Positions 16,713-24,267 of a DNA stretch of 33,697 nucleotides are shown one piece after another. The stretch is taken from positions 1-33,697 of the forward strand of contig JAGAQY010000027.1 in NCBI GenBank assembly GCA_017622495.1, written 5' to 3'. The DNA is from Bacteroidaceae bacterium. GTDB lineage: Bacteria; Bacteroidota; Bacteroidia; Bacteroidales; Bacteroidaceae. The position numbers and the translations under genes were made by a program. Position 1 is the stretch's first letter. Each line of letters starts with the position of its first letter. Under the pieces are notes generated by a model. It saw only the letters and a list, made by a program, of their open reading frames with translations. It was not told where the DNA came from and did no database searches.

Positions 16713-17570
16713 TTACATTGACAACCATTTGAGTACGGCGTCGCCATAAGTCTTCGATACGGGGATATCTTTTACGCCGTCGATGCCCAGCTCGAGATAG
16801 AAGCTATCCTTCTCTCTGCGCAGTACTTTTACCTGCTCCATATTCACCATGTAGCCACGATGGCAGCGCATCACGTTGGTTTCGGCCAATAGCTCGGATG
16901 TACGTTTCAGTGTGTTGCGTAGCATGAGTTTCTTGGGCAGGTTGCTCTTCATATACCATATATATATATAGTTGTCGGCGCTCTCTATATATAGCAGATT
17001 GTCCTTGGTGACAGAGAGCTGTAGTTCGCCGCGCTCGTCGAAAAAAGATATGAGGCCTTTGGTGGCCGCACGTTGCTGTATCGCTTTGTCGTAGTCCTCT
17101 TCTATCTGTCGCAGGCGCTGGTTGCGGTCCTGCAGAGTGAATGCTGTGATACATACAATGTAGGGGATGAGCAGGATGAGTGAAGTGTTGAGCAGGGCGC
17201 TCTTGAAGGCTACCAGCACATCTTCTTGCACATCAGCCAAGATGGAGCATATCGCGTAGGCTGTAGCCATGATAGCCAGTTCTGCAAATACCCACACGAT
17301 GTAGCTGAGGTAGGTGATCTCGTGTTTCTTTGAACGGTAGTACATGATGACTCGGCTGATGGCTGCAATGCTCATGCCTAAGAGTACGATGAGCAATGAG
17401 TATATGACAAACATGAACTCAGATACACGTACGCGGCCCCACTGCAGCACACCGAACGGTTGGTATACGATAATGAAGAATAGGGCGAATGCTGCAGCCG
17501 AGGTCACCATGATGATGAGGTTGCGCTTTGTAAGCAGGTATCTGGGTATGAATTGTGAGAATATGTCCAT
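16713..17570 (-). CDS. Membrane-anchored LytTR transcription regulator
   Basis: A 285-residue protein with four N-terminal membrane helices, a short coiled linker ('RNQRLRQIEEDYDKAIQQR') and a C-terminal LytTR DNA-binding domain: 'LLYIESADNYIYIWY', 'LRNTLKRTSELL', 'MRCHRGYMVNMEQV', 'IPVSKTYGDAVLKWL'. There is no receiver domain, so the signal is presumably sensed through the membrane part. The longer frame opens with TTG at 17594, but a TAATTTTG promoter box covers 17592-17599. The ATG at 17570 (MDIFSQFIPRY) is therefore chosen. The target genes are unknown; LytTR proteins often control neighbours or exported products. Confidence 0.88.
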   Translation of the reverse strand: MDIFSQFIPRYLLTKRNLIIMVTSAAAFALFFIIVYQPFGVLQWGRVRVSEFMFVIYSLLIVLLGMSIAAISRVIMYYRSKKHEITYLSYIVWVFAELAIMATAYAICSILADVQEDVLVAFKSALLNTSLILLIPYIVCITAFTLQDRNQRLRQIEEDYDKAIQQRAATKGLISFFDERGELQLSVTKDNLLYIESADNYIYIWYMKSNLPKKLMLRNTLKRTSELLAETNVMRCHRGYMVNMEQVKVLRREKDSFYLELGIDGVKDIPVSKTYGDAVLKWLSM

Positions 17571-17591
17571 CAGTCGTTCGTTATTGGAAGC

Positions 17592-17599
17592 CAAAATTA
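17592..17599 (-). promoter_or_regulatory. Promoter -7 box of the LytTR gene
   Basis: TAATTTTG on the minus strand fits TAnnTTTG and lies 21 bases before the ATG at 17570. No TTTG is seen at the -33 position, so the promoter may be weak or activator-dependent. This box decides the start of the gene. Confidence 0.5.
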
Positions 17600-17667
17600 C
17601 GAAATTCTTCGAAAAAATCCGTTCTTTACCGCTAAAACTTATTGTTTTTTTAGGTTAAGAAAGATAA

Positions 17668-17748
17668 CCATCCTTGTTTTCCATCCTGGGCGTAGGGGAG
17701 TAGCTTGTTTGCAGCCTCTTCGCTACGCTCAGAATGGCACAAGGATGG
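17668..17748. repeat. Inverted-repeat intergenic element
   Basis: Outer arms ccatccttg (17668-17676) and caaggatgg (17740-17748) are perfect complements. Inside them ccatcctgggcgtag and ctacgctcagaatgg form a second imperfect pair. The element lies between the acyl-ligase stop and the LytTR promoter and resembles 4401-4499. Confidence 0.6.
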
Positions 17749-17771
17749 AGGTTTAGGTTAAGGTTCGTTTT

Positions 17772-19430
17772 TTACGAGTAGAGGAAACGCTTGATGCTAC
17801 GCTTCGGTGTCTTCTCGAAGGGCTCTTCGCGAAGCTCTACAAAGCCTACTCTGCTATATACGGGCAGTTCGGCATTCACTTGCTTCAAATATTCATTCAT
17901 TATTTCGTCGATGCTCTTGGTGTTGCCCTCGAGTCGTTTGTATGCGTCCATGTCGGGCACTACAAGTGCTACGATGCGGTTGCCTCGGCTGACGACGATT
18001 GATTCGGTCACGAGGGGTAGGCTGTTGAACTTATCTTCGATCTCTTCGGGGTACACATTCTGTCCGCTGGCGCTGAGAATCATGTTTTTCGAGCGTCCTT
18101 TGATGAATACGTTGCCGTCAGCATCTATGATGCCGAGGTCGCCACTCTTGAGCCAGCCGTCGGCAGTGAATGCGGCCTTCGTGGCTTCGGGGTTCTTGTA
18201 GTAACCCATCATTACGTTGTCGCCCTTGATCTGGATTTCGCCTACTACGTTGCGTGGGTCTTCCGAGTCGATGCGCACCTCTACGCGGTCTACCTTTGTG
18301 CCGCATGAGCGCATGGCGAATTCCTTCCAGTTGCGGTAGCAGATGAGCGGGGCGCACTCTGTCATACCGTAGCCTACGGTGTAGGGGAAGTTCATCTTTT
18401 TCATCAGTTTCTCCACCTTTTCGTTGATGGCAGCACCTCCTACGATGAGGCTGCCACGTTCCAGATTGCCTCCGAATGTGGTGAGCAGCTTCTTGCGCAC
18501 GGTCTTGTATATGATTTTGTTAACGCCGGGGATTGCAGTCAGCAACTTCATGTGAGGCTTGTTGAGTGTAGGCATCACCTTGCCCTTGAAAATCTTCTCC
18601 ACTACGAGGGGAACGGTTACGAGCATGTAGGGCTTTACCTCGGCCAGTGCCTTGATGAGGATTGATGGTGTCGGGGTCTTGCCCAGGAAGTAGATGTGGC
18701 AACCTGTCACGAAGGGGTAGAGGAACTCGAATGCCATGCCATACATGTGGCCCAAAGGCAACATGGAGAGGATGTGCCAACCTGGCTGGTTGGGCATGTT
18801 GGGGATGGCAAACTCGATGTTCGAGCTGATGGCACGTGCCGATAGCATAACGCCCTTCGGGTCGCTTGTGGTGCCCGATGTGTAGTTGATCAGCTCCAGC
18901 TCGTCGAGGCTGCCCGTGGGGTAGCTGATATGCTCGGGCTTCACGCCTTCGGGGAATCGCTCCTTGAAGATGGCTTCGCACTTGTCGTGGAAGGCCTTGG
19001 CATCCACATCGTGCCCCTTAGTATATATAGGTGTGAAGTTTTGGATATTGATGGCGATGTTGATGTTGGGCATTTGGCTGGCATCCATCTTCTCCCATAT
19101 ATCGGGCTCTGTAAAGATGGCAGTCGCATCAGAGTGGTTTGTCAGTTTCTGTATGCTCTCGGGTGTGAAGTCGTTGAGCAGGGGCACCATTACAGCGTCA
19201 TATGTGCCAATGGCGATAAATGAGGCTGCCCACTCAGCCGAGTTCTTGGCGCAGAGCACTATCTTGTCGCCTTTGGCTACATCTGCTGTTTGGAGCAGGA
19301 TGTGCAGTTTCTCGATATTCTCGGCTACTTGTCCGAATGTGAAGGTGTTCTTACCATAGTTGGTAAATGCAGGGAAACTCCAGTAATTCTTGATGGCAGT
19401 TTCCGCGTAGTTCAAATAATGCTTAATCAT
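17772..19430 (-). CDS. AMP-forming acyl-CoA synthetase/ligase (long-chain fatty-acid type)
   Basis: A 552-residue member of the ANL adenylating family. The phosphate-binding loop is INYTSGTTSDPKGVM at 181-195; 'GYGMTECAP' and 'SGDLGIIDADGNVFIKGRSKNMI' give the A5 to A8 motifs, and the C-terminal lysine region is 'FEKTPKRSIKRFLY'. The expected reaction is activation of a fatty or similar carboxylic acid with ATP to acyl-AMP and then acyl-CoA (or acyl carrier). The length is complete. It is preceded by a 202-base gap after nadK that holds three direct repeats (19515-19564), so it may have its own promoter. Confidence 0.9.
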   Translation of the reverse strand: MIKHYLNYAETAIKNYWSFPAFTNYGKNTFTFGQVAENIEKLHILLQTADVAKGDKIVLCAKNSAEWAASFIAIGTYDAVMVPLLNDFTPESIQKLTNHSDATAIFTEPDIWEKMDASQMPNINIAINIQNFTPIYTKGHDVDAKAFHDKCEAIFKERFPEGVKPEHISYPTGSLDELELINYTSGTTSDPKGVMLSARAISSNIEFAIPNMPNQPGWHILSMLPLGHMYGMAFEFLYPFVTGCHIYFLGKTPTPSILIKALAEVKPYMLVTVPLVVEKIFKGKVMPTLNKPHMKLLTAIPGVNKIIYKTVRKKLLTTFGGNLERGSLIVGGAAINEKVEKLMKKMNFPYTVGYGMTECAPLICYRNWKEFAMRSCGTKVDRVEVRIDSEDPRNVVGEIQIKGDNVMMGYYKNPEATKAAFTADGWLKSGDLGIIDADGNVFIKGRSKNMILSASGQNVYPEEIEDKFNSLPLVTESIVVSRGNRIVALVVPDMDAYKRLEGNTKSIDEIMNEYLKQVNAELPVYSRVGFVELREEPFEKTPKRSIKRFLYS

Positions 19431-19514
19431 TGTTATGGTTTCGCTTGTTTTCAGTGCAAAGTTCGTATTTTATTTCTAACACCTCCACATTCCAAGGTTA
19501 CAAACATCCCCGTA

Positions 19515-19564
19515 GGGACGAAATCCCTATATGGGGTGAAATCCAATAAATCGGGGCGAAATAC
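19515..19564. repeat. Three direct repeats upstream of the acyl ligase
   Basis: gggacgaaatcc (19515), ggggtgaaatcc (19533) and ggggcgaaatac (19553) are spaced 18 and 20 bases apart. They lie 85-135 bases upstream of the ligase start and could be an operator, or chance. Confidence 0.45.
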
Positions 19565-19632
19565 GAAAAATGAACAAAAAATATCGACAAAAAGTTGCCT
19601 TTTCATCGATGTTTTTCACAGCAATCGGGGTT

Positions 19633-20505
19633 TTATTCTCTCGGGTCGGTGCCCCACATCATCTTTTTCTGCAGGGTGTGGAAGAAGGTGCTTCCCTCCT
19701 GCTTGACAACCCGGATGGTGTGTGCTGCTTTGCGCAGGGTGAGTACGGTGTGCTCGGGGTAGCTGCGGCTGATGCCGTCGACGGCTACGAGGAAACTGCC
19801 GTTGCGGCTCTCTATGTTGAGCTCTATAGTCTTGTCGTCTGCAATGACCACGGGGCGTACGCTCAGGCTATGTGGCGACACGGCGGTGAGTACGAATACA
19901 TCGGCCTGTGGGTATATGATGGGTCCTCCTGCGCTGAGCGAGTAGGCGGTTGATCCTGTGGGTGTGGCGATAAGTAGTCCGTCGCCCATATATGTTGCCA
20001 GATGCTCTCCTCCTACGGTGGTGCGTACGGCTATCATCGACGAGCTGTCGTGTTTCGATACGGCAATCTCGTTGAGTGCGTAGCTTGGGTGTGAGGTGTC
20101 GTTATCGATAATGAGTTCGAGCAATCCACGCTCGCGTACGGTGTAGTGTCCTGCGTGGAGTTGTCCGAAGAAGCTCTCCATCTCATCGGCTGATACGTCT
20201 GCAAGGAATCCAAGCCGGCCAGTGTTGATGCCTACGATGGGTATTCCTGTGGCGCCAATGCAGCGTGCTGCTTTCAGAAAGGTGCCGTCGCCACCGAGGC
20301 TGATTGCCATGTCGGGCTTGAGAGACTCCAGGTCATCGATGATGCCTGCGGCCTTGAACTGGAAGGGTTGGTTCTGACTCAAGAAATTGTAGAAGTCGTT
20401 GTCTACAAATACCTCGTCGTTATGTTTGCTGAGGACTGCAAACAGCTGTTCGGCGTGTACCGACTTGTATGTTTCATACGTGTTACCGAAGAGTGCGAAG
20501 CGCAT
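19633..20505 (-). CDS. nadK: NAD kinase
   Basis: A 290-residue kinase making NADP from NAD and ATP. The family-defining GGDGTF is at 71-76 (D73 catalytic), followed by NTGRLGFLAD near 94-103, an ALNEIAVSKHD segment and GDGLLIATPTGSTAYSLSAGGPI near 175-197. Length and order are normal. The ATG at 20505 gives MRFALFGNTYE. The gene is divergent from pdxJ across a 243-base spacer containing a heptad array and several TAnnTTTG boxes. Confidence 0.96.
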   Translation of the reverse strand: MRFALFGNTYETYKSVHAEQLFAVLSKHNDEVFVDNDFYNFLSQNQPFQFKAAGIIDDLESLKPDMAISLGGDGTFLKAARCIGATGIPIVGINTGRLGFLADVSADEMESFFGQLHAGHYTVRERGLLELIIDNDTSHPSYALNEIAVSKHDSSSMIAVRTTVGGEHLATYMGDGLLIATPTGSTAYSLSAGGPIIYPQADVFVLTAVSPHSLSVRPVVIADDKTIELNIESRNGSFLVAVDGISRSYPEHTVLTLRKAAHTIRVVKQEGSTFFHTLQKKMMWGTDPRE

Positions 20506-20558
20506 ACTTTATGTTAATTTTTGAGTGTGGTTAATTAAAAATACCTATTTACTCGGCT

Positions 20559-20591
20559 AATTGTCAATTGTCAATTATCAATTTGTCAATT
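20559..20591. repeat. Heptad array in the nadK-pdxJ spacer
   Basis: Units aattgtc, aattgtc, aattatc, then an eight-base aatttgtc and aatt. The array lies about 54 bases upstream of nadK on the minus strand. Confidence 0.8.
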
Positions 20592-20599
20592 AAAAGTGT

Positions 20600-20729
20600 T
20601 ACCTTTGTGCCGGATTAGCATATATTGTATAATTCGGAGCAAAGATAGTGATAAACGGGCAGGAATGGAGAGTCAGCCTTGCTGTTTCCTTTTGCTTGCC
20701 TGCTATCTTGGTGGTTGATTGCAAAGATA
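20600..20729. promoter_or_regulatory. Cluster of TAnnTTTG boxes between nadK and pdxJ
   Basis: A plus-strand TACCTTTG is at 20600-20607, and minus-strand TATCTTTG boxes are at 20640-20647 and 20722-20729. None has a clear TTTG 20 bases upstream. The plus box would give pdxJ a leader of about 135 bases and the inner minus box would give nadK about 130 bases. These are candidates only. Confidence 0.35.
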
Positions 20730-20748
20730 ATGCTTTTTTTTGTTTTGT

Positions 20749-21471
20749 ATGACGAAATTGAGTGTAAATATAAATAAGGTGGCTACGTTGCGTAATGCCC
20801 GTGGAGGCAACAACCCTGACGTATGTCGCTTTGCCTTAGATTGTGAGGCTTTGGGCGGTGAGGGCATTACCGTGCATCCGCGCCCTGACGAACGCCATAT
20901 CCGCCGTTCAGATGTTTTCGCGCTGCGTCCCCTGTTGCGCACCGAGTTCAATATCGAGGGGTATCCTAGCCGTGAGTTTATCGACCTGGTGTTGCAGGTG
21001 AAGCCTGCACAGGTCACTTTGGTGCCCGATGCTCCTGACCAGATAACCTCAAACCATGGTTGGGACACCGTGGCGCATCAGGAGTTTCTCTCCGAGGTGG
21101 TGGGCACATTCAAGGAGGCCGGTATTCGCACCTCTGTGTTTGTAGACCCCGATGTGACGATGGTGGAGTATGCAGCCAAGGCGGGAGCTGATCGTGTGGA
21201 GCTATACACCGAGCCTTATGCGGCAGGGTATGCTGCCGGCAGGGAAGCGGCCATAGCGCCCTATGTGGAGGCTGCTCATGCGGCGAAGAAGTTTGGTTTG
21301 GGCCTCAATGCGGGTCACGACCTCAGCCTGGATAACCTTGCCTATTTTGCTCAGCACGTACCTCACCTCGATGAGGTATCTATCGGGCATGCCCTCATTT
21401 GCGATGCCTTGTATCTCGGGTTGGCCGAGACGATACGCCGTTATAAGCAGTGCCTGACAATTGGCAATTGA
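20749..21471 (+). CDS. pdxJ: Pyridoxine 5'-phosphate synthase
   Basis: A 240-residue TIM-barrel enzyme that condenses 1-deoxyxylulose-5-phosphate with 3-amino-2-oxopropyl phosphate. Recognised by [17 protein letters not shown] at the N-terminus, '[14 protein letters not shown]', '[18 protein letters not shown]', '[12 protein letters not shown]' and '[14 protein letters not shown]...[12 protein letters not shown]'. The start is ATG at 20749 ([10 protein letters not shown]); a TTG at 20740 would add only three residues. The stop and the last four codons (TIGN) lie within the heptad array at 21456-21504, so the C-terminus has been formed by repeat sequence. Its cofactor product serves ArgD and the aspartate aminotransferase in this window. 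Confidence 0.96.
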   Translation: MTKLSVNINKVATLRNARGGNNPDVCRFALDCEALGGEGITVHPRPDERHIRRSDVFALRPLLRTEFNIEGYPSREFIDLVLQVKPAQVTLVPDAPDQITSNHGWDTVAHQEFLSEVVGTFKEAGIRTSVFVDPDVTMVEYAAKAGADRVELYTEPYAAGYAAGREAAIAPYVEAAHAAKKFGLGLNAGHDLSLDNLAYFAQHVPHLDEVSIGHALICDALYLGLAETIRRYKQCLTIGN

Positions 21472-21504
21472 CAATTCATAAATCATAATTCACAATTCAT
21501 AACA
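21456..21504. repeat. Heptad array, seven exact units, from pdxJ end to exbB start
   Basis: gacaatt, ggcaatt, gacaatt, cataaat, cataatt, cacaatt, cataaca: seven units with no slippage. The array contains the pdxJ stop codon (21469-21471) and ends at the base before the exbB ATG at 21505. Confidence 0.92.
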
Positions 21505-22200
21505 ATGTTATTATTGCAAGCACAAGTAGAACAGGCCGTTACCGAAGTGGCCGAGAATCCCGTTCTCACCGAGGTGGTAGAGGCGGCAAATGAGATGAAT
21601 CTATGGGATATGGCCGTTAAGGGCGGTTGGATAATGATTGTTCTGGCCCTGCTGTCGGTACTCAGCATCTACATTTTTGTAGAGCGTCTGATGGCCATCC
21701 GCAAGGCTTCCAAGGTCGACCCCGTATTTATGGAGCGTATCCGCGATTATGTGAAGACCGATGAACTCAAGTCGGCCATCAACTATTGCCGTGTGGCAGG
21801 CACGCCTGCAGCCAACATGATAGAGAAGGGCATCGAGCGCATCGACCGTCCTGCCGCCGAGGTGCAGGCAGCCTTGGAGAATGCGGGTAACCTCGAGATT
21901 GCCAAGCTCGAGAAGGGGCTTTCTGTGATGGCCACCATCTCTTCTGGTGCCCCCATGATCGGTTTCTTGGGTACTGTGCTCGGTATGGTGAAGGCCTTCT
22001 GGGAGATGGCCAATGCCGGCAACAACATCGATATCACCCTCCTCTCGAGCGGTATCTACGAGGCCATGATTACTACCGTGGGTGGCCTTATCGTGGGCAT
22101 CATCGCCATGTTTGCCTACAACTACCTCGTGTCGAGAGTCGATGACGTGGCCAACAGCCTGGAGGCACAGACCTTGGCATTCATGGACCTTAAGAATTAA
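21505..22200 (+). CDS. exbB: MotA/TolQ/ExbB proton-channel protein
   Basis: A 231-residue inner-membrane protein with a first helix near 37-58 ('GGWIMIVLALLSVLSIYIFVERL') and two later helices around 145-170 ('APMIGFLGTVLGMVKAFWEMA') and 180-205 ('AMITTVGGLIVGIIAMFAYNYL'). These are the ExbB/TolQ hallmarks. With ExbD it would use the proton gradient to drive the TonB-like protein encoded two genes on. The last residues DLKN and the TAA overlap a heptad array at 22195-22222. The start codon follows the preceding array without a gap. Confidence 0.94.
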   Translation: MLLLQAQVEQAVTEVAENPVLTEVVEAANEMNLWDMAVKGGWIMIVLALLSVLSIYIFVERLMAIRKASKVDPVFMERIRDYVKTDELKSAINYCRVAGTPAANMIEKGIERIDRPAAEVQAALENAGNLEIAKLEKGLSVMATISSGAPMIGFLGTVLGMVKAFWEMANAGNNIDITLLSSGIYEAMITTVGGLIVGIIAMFAYNYLVSRVDDVANSLEAQTLAFMDLKN

Positions 22201-22222
22201 AAATTAAAGATGAGGAATTAAA
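22195..22222. repeat. Heptad array at the exbB stop
   Basis: Units aattaaa, aattaaa, gatgagg, aattaaa. The exbB TAA is at 22198-22200, inside the first unit. The array is the counterpart of the inverted array at 22276-22303. Confidence 0.85.
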
Positions 22223-22275
22223 ACAAGCGAATCTTTTTCAATTAAAGTCTTAACTCCCAAATCTTATTTTTCAAT

Positions 22276-22303
22276 TTATAACTTTTAATTTTTAATTCAT
22301 AAT
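22276..22303. repeat. Heptad array before exbD
   Basis: Units ttataac, ttttaat, ttttaat, tcataat end three bases before the exbD GTG. Largely the reverse complement of 22195-22222, so the two arms could pair in the exbB-exbD mRNA. Confidence 0.8.
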
Positions 22304-22306
22304 CCC

Positions 22307-22726
22307 GTGAGTCTAAAACGTAGAAACAAGATATCATCAGCCTTCAGCATGGCATCGATGACCGATATCATCTTTCTGTTGCTGATATTCTTCATGATCA
22401 CCTCCACTATGGTGACGCCCAATGCTATCAAGGTGTTGCTCCCTCAGGGCAAGCAGCAGACCTCTGCCAAGCCCCTTGCGCGTGTGATTATAGATCAGGA
22501 TCTCAACTACTACACCGCTTTTGGCAATGAAGACGAGATGCCCATCGCTTTGGATGAGTTGGCCACCTTCCTGCAGGAGTGTGCCGCCAAGGAGCCCGAG
22601 ATGTATGTGGCGCTCTATGCCGATGAGCGCGTGCCCTATCGTGAGATTGTCAATGTGTTGAACATCGCCAACGAGAACCAGTTCAAGATGGTATTGGCTA
22701 CTCGTCGTCCCGATAAAAAGAGATAA
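22307..22726 (+). CDS. exbD: ExbD/TolR-family biopolymer transport protein
   Basis: A 139-residue protein with a short cytoplasmic N-terminus (SLKRRNKISSAFSMASMTDI), one membrane helix (IFLLLIFFMITSTMV) carrying the conserved Asp of the 'MTDIIFLLLIFFM' motif, and a periplasmic domain ending in 'VPYREIVNVLNIANENQFKMVLAT'. It couples with ExbB. The start is GTG at 22307. The next gene starts two bases after the stop. Confidence 0.93.
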   Translation: MSLKRRNKISSAFSMASMTDIIFLLLIFFMITSTMVTPNAIKVLLPQGKQQTSAKPLARVIIDQDLNYYTAFGNEDEMPIALDELATFLQECAAKEPEMYVALYADERVPYREIVNVLNIANENQFKMVLATRRPDKKR

Positions 22727-22728
22727 AC

Positions 22729-23505
22729 TTGAAAGTGACTAAGAATCAGATACAGGGTTTGGTAGTAACCATAGTGGCGCATGCCCTCGTGGTGTTGCTG
22801 CTCTTGATGGTCAAGCTGAGTGCTCCCTTGCAGGAGGAGGAGAGCGGCATCCCCGTGACGCTGGGCAACTCCCTGCTGGCGCAAGGCCATACCGAGTCGT
22901 ACCAGTACACCGAGGTGTCGTCGGTCAAGAGCGATGTGCCCAATGTAGACAATGCTCCGCTCACGCAGCCCCAGCCCCAGGTAGATGAGCCCCTCATCAC
23001 CCAGCCCGACGAGCCCACCGTAGAGGTGCCTACCGCCGAAGAGCTTGAGGCGCGCAAGCGTGCCGAGGCCGAGCGCCTGGCAGCCGAGCGTGCAGCCCAG
23101 CAGATGGCCAGCGCCTTTGGCAAGGGCTTCGAGATGGGCAGCAAGGGAGAGGCCGCCGAGAAGGCCGATGAGGGCACCCAAGGCATCGAGACAGGCGTCG
23201 CCGCGGCCGACAAGGCTGTGGGGGTGGGCGTGCAGGGTACATTCGACCTCAACGGGCGCAGCCTCTCTGGTAGCGGACTTCCCGTACCTGTCAATACTGT
23301 GCAGGACGAGGGCCGTGTGGTGGTAAACATTACCGTAAACCCCGCAGGACAGGTCATTGCCACCAGCATCAACCGCCGCACCAATACTGTTAACCCCGAG
23401 TTGCGCAAGGCCGCCGAGGATGCTGCCCGGAAGGCCCGTTTCAATGCCATTGAAGGCGTAGACAATCAGTCGGGTACCATTACCTACTACTTCAAGCTGC
23501 GCTAA
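22729..23505 (+). CDS. TonB-family energy transducer
   Basis: A 258-residue protein. A single N-terminal membrane helix (about 8-30) is followed by a Pro/Gln/Glu-rich spacer (about 80-110), a charged Ala/Glu/Arg helix ('EELEARKRAEAERLAAERAAQ'), a Gly-rich region and a C-terminal TonB-type domain ('VVNITVNPAGQVIATSINRRT...AARKARFNAIEGVDNQSGTITYYFKLR'). It should transmit force from ExbB/ExbD to outer-membrane TonB-dependent receptors such as SusC-type importers. The start is TTG at 22729; a GTG at 22735 is the alternative, with no ATG near. It belongs to the pdxJ-exbB-exbD operon. Confidence 0.88.
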   Translation: MKVTKNQIQGLVVTIVAHALVVLLLLMVKLSAPLQEEESGIPVTLGNSLLAQGHTESYQYTEVSSVKSDVPNVDNAPLTQPQPQVDEPLITQPDEPTVEVPTAEELEARKRAEAERLAAERAAQQMASAFGKGFEMGSKGEAAEKADEGTQGIETGVAAADKAVGVGVQGTFDLNGRSLSGSGLPVPVNTVQDEGRVVVNITVNPAGQVIATSINRRTNTVNPELRKAAEDAARKARFNAIEGVDNQSGTITYYFKLR

Positions 23506-23510
23506 TCGTT

Positions 23511-23579
23511 GTTTAGAGTTTAGTGTTTAGAGTTTAGTGTATCATCCATCAACCATAAACCATCAACCATCACCCATGA
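23511..23579. repeat. Two consecutive heptad arrays, tonB-DJ-1 junction
   Basis: First gtttaga, gtttagt, gtttaga, gtttagt (23511-23538). After a short break come tccatca, accataa, accatca, accatca, cccatga (23545-23579). The start codon of the next gene (23576-23578) is part of the last unit. The two arrays have unrelated heptamers but the same period. Confidence 0.9.
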
Positions 23580-24124
23580 AGACAATGTACGTATTCCTTG
23601 CCGATGGCTTCGAAGAGATTGAGGCCTTGGCACCCATCGATGTGATGCGTCGTGCCGGTTTGTCCGTCACGACGGTGTCAGTAACCGATAGCCTCACCGT
23701 GACAGGCGCTCACGGCATCCCCGTGGTGGCCGACACCCTGTTTGCCCAGTGCGACTATGCCGATGCCGCATTGCTCTTCTTGCCGGGCGGATTGCCTGGC
23801 GCCACTAACCTCGAGGCTCATGCCGGCCTGTGCCAGCTGCTCACCGCCAAGGCATCGCAGCCCGATGTCATCATCTCGGCCATCTGTGCAGCACCGCTCG
23901 TGCTTGGCGGCCTTGGTCTGCTTCAGGGCAAGCGGGCCACCTGCTATCCCGGCTTTGAGGATACCATGCAGGGTGCCGAATATACCGCCGATAAGGTTAC
24001 TGTGGATGGCCACATCTTCACCGCTTGCGGCCCCGGTGCAGCCTGGGAGCTTGGCTTCACCTTCGTGGAGCACTTCTGCGGTGCCGACAAGGCCGATGAG
24101 CTGCGCTCGGGAATGCAGTTTTAG
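23576..24124 (+). CDS. DJ-1/ThiJ/YajL-family protein
   Basis: A 182-residue DJ-1/PfpI-superfamily protein with the reactive cysteine C104 in the nucleophile elbow (ISAICAAPLVLGG), the conserved glutamate E16 in GFEEIEA that polarises it, and the family opening MYVFLADGFEE. Members act as deglycases or redox-sensing chaperones; older annotation as a thiamine enzyme is unreliable. The ATG at 23576 is chosen because everything upstream in frame is repeat; a second ATG three codons on (23585) is possible. Confidence 0.92.
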   Translation: MKTMYVFLADGFEEIEALAPIDVMRRAGLSVTTVSVTDSLTVTGAHGIPVVADTLFAQCDYADAALLFLPGGLPGATNLEAHAGLCQLLTAKASQPDVIISAICAAPLVLGGLGLLQGKRATCYPGFEDTMQGAEYTADKVTVDGHIFTACGPGAAWELGFTFVEHFCGADKADELRSGMQF

Positions 24125-24132
24125 GTTAAATT

Positions 24133-24160
24133 GAAAGTGTAAAGATGAAAGTGGAAAGTA
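24133..24160. repeat. Heptad array, four units, after the DJ-1 gene
   Basis: gaaagtg, taaagat, gaaagtg, gaaagta. Inverted partner of 24193-24262 across a 32-base core. Confidence 0.88.
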
Positions 24161-24192
24161 GGCTTCGCTATATGTTCTCTTCCTGATGGCAT

Positions 24193-24262
24193 CTTTCCAC
24201 TTTCATCTCTCCACTTTCATCTTTCATCTTTCATCTTTCCACTTTCCACTTTCATCTTTCCA
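24193..24262. repeat. Heptad array, ten units, before ispD
   Basis: Ten units of ctttcca/ctttcat (one ctctcca) in exact register, ending five bases before the ispD ATG. Reverse-complementary to 24133-24160. Confidence 0.93.
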
Positions 24263-24267
24263 CTCAA

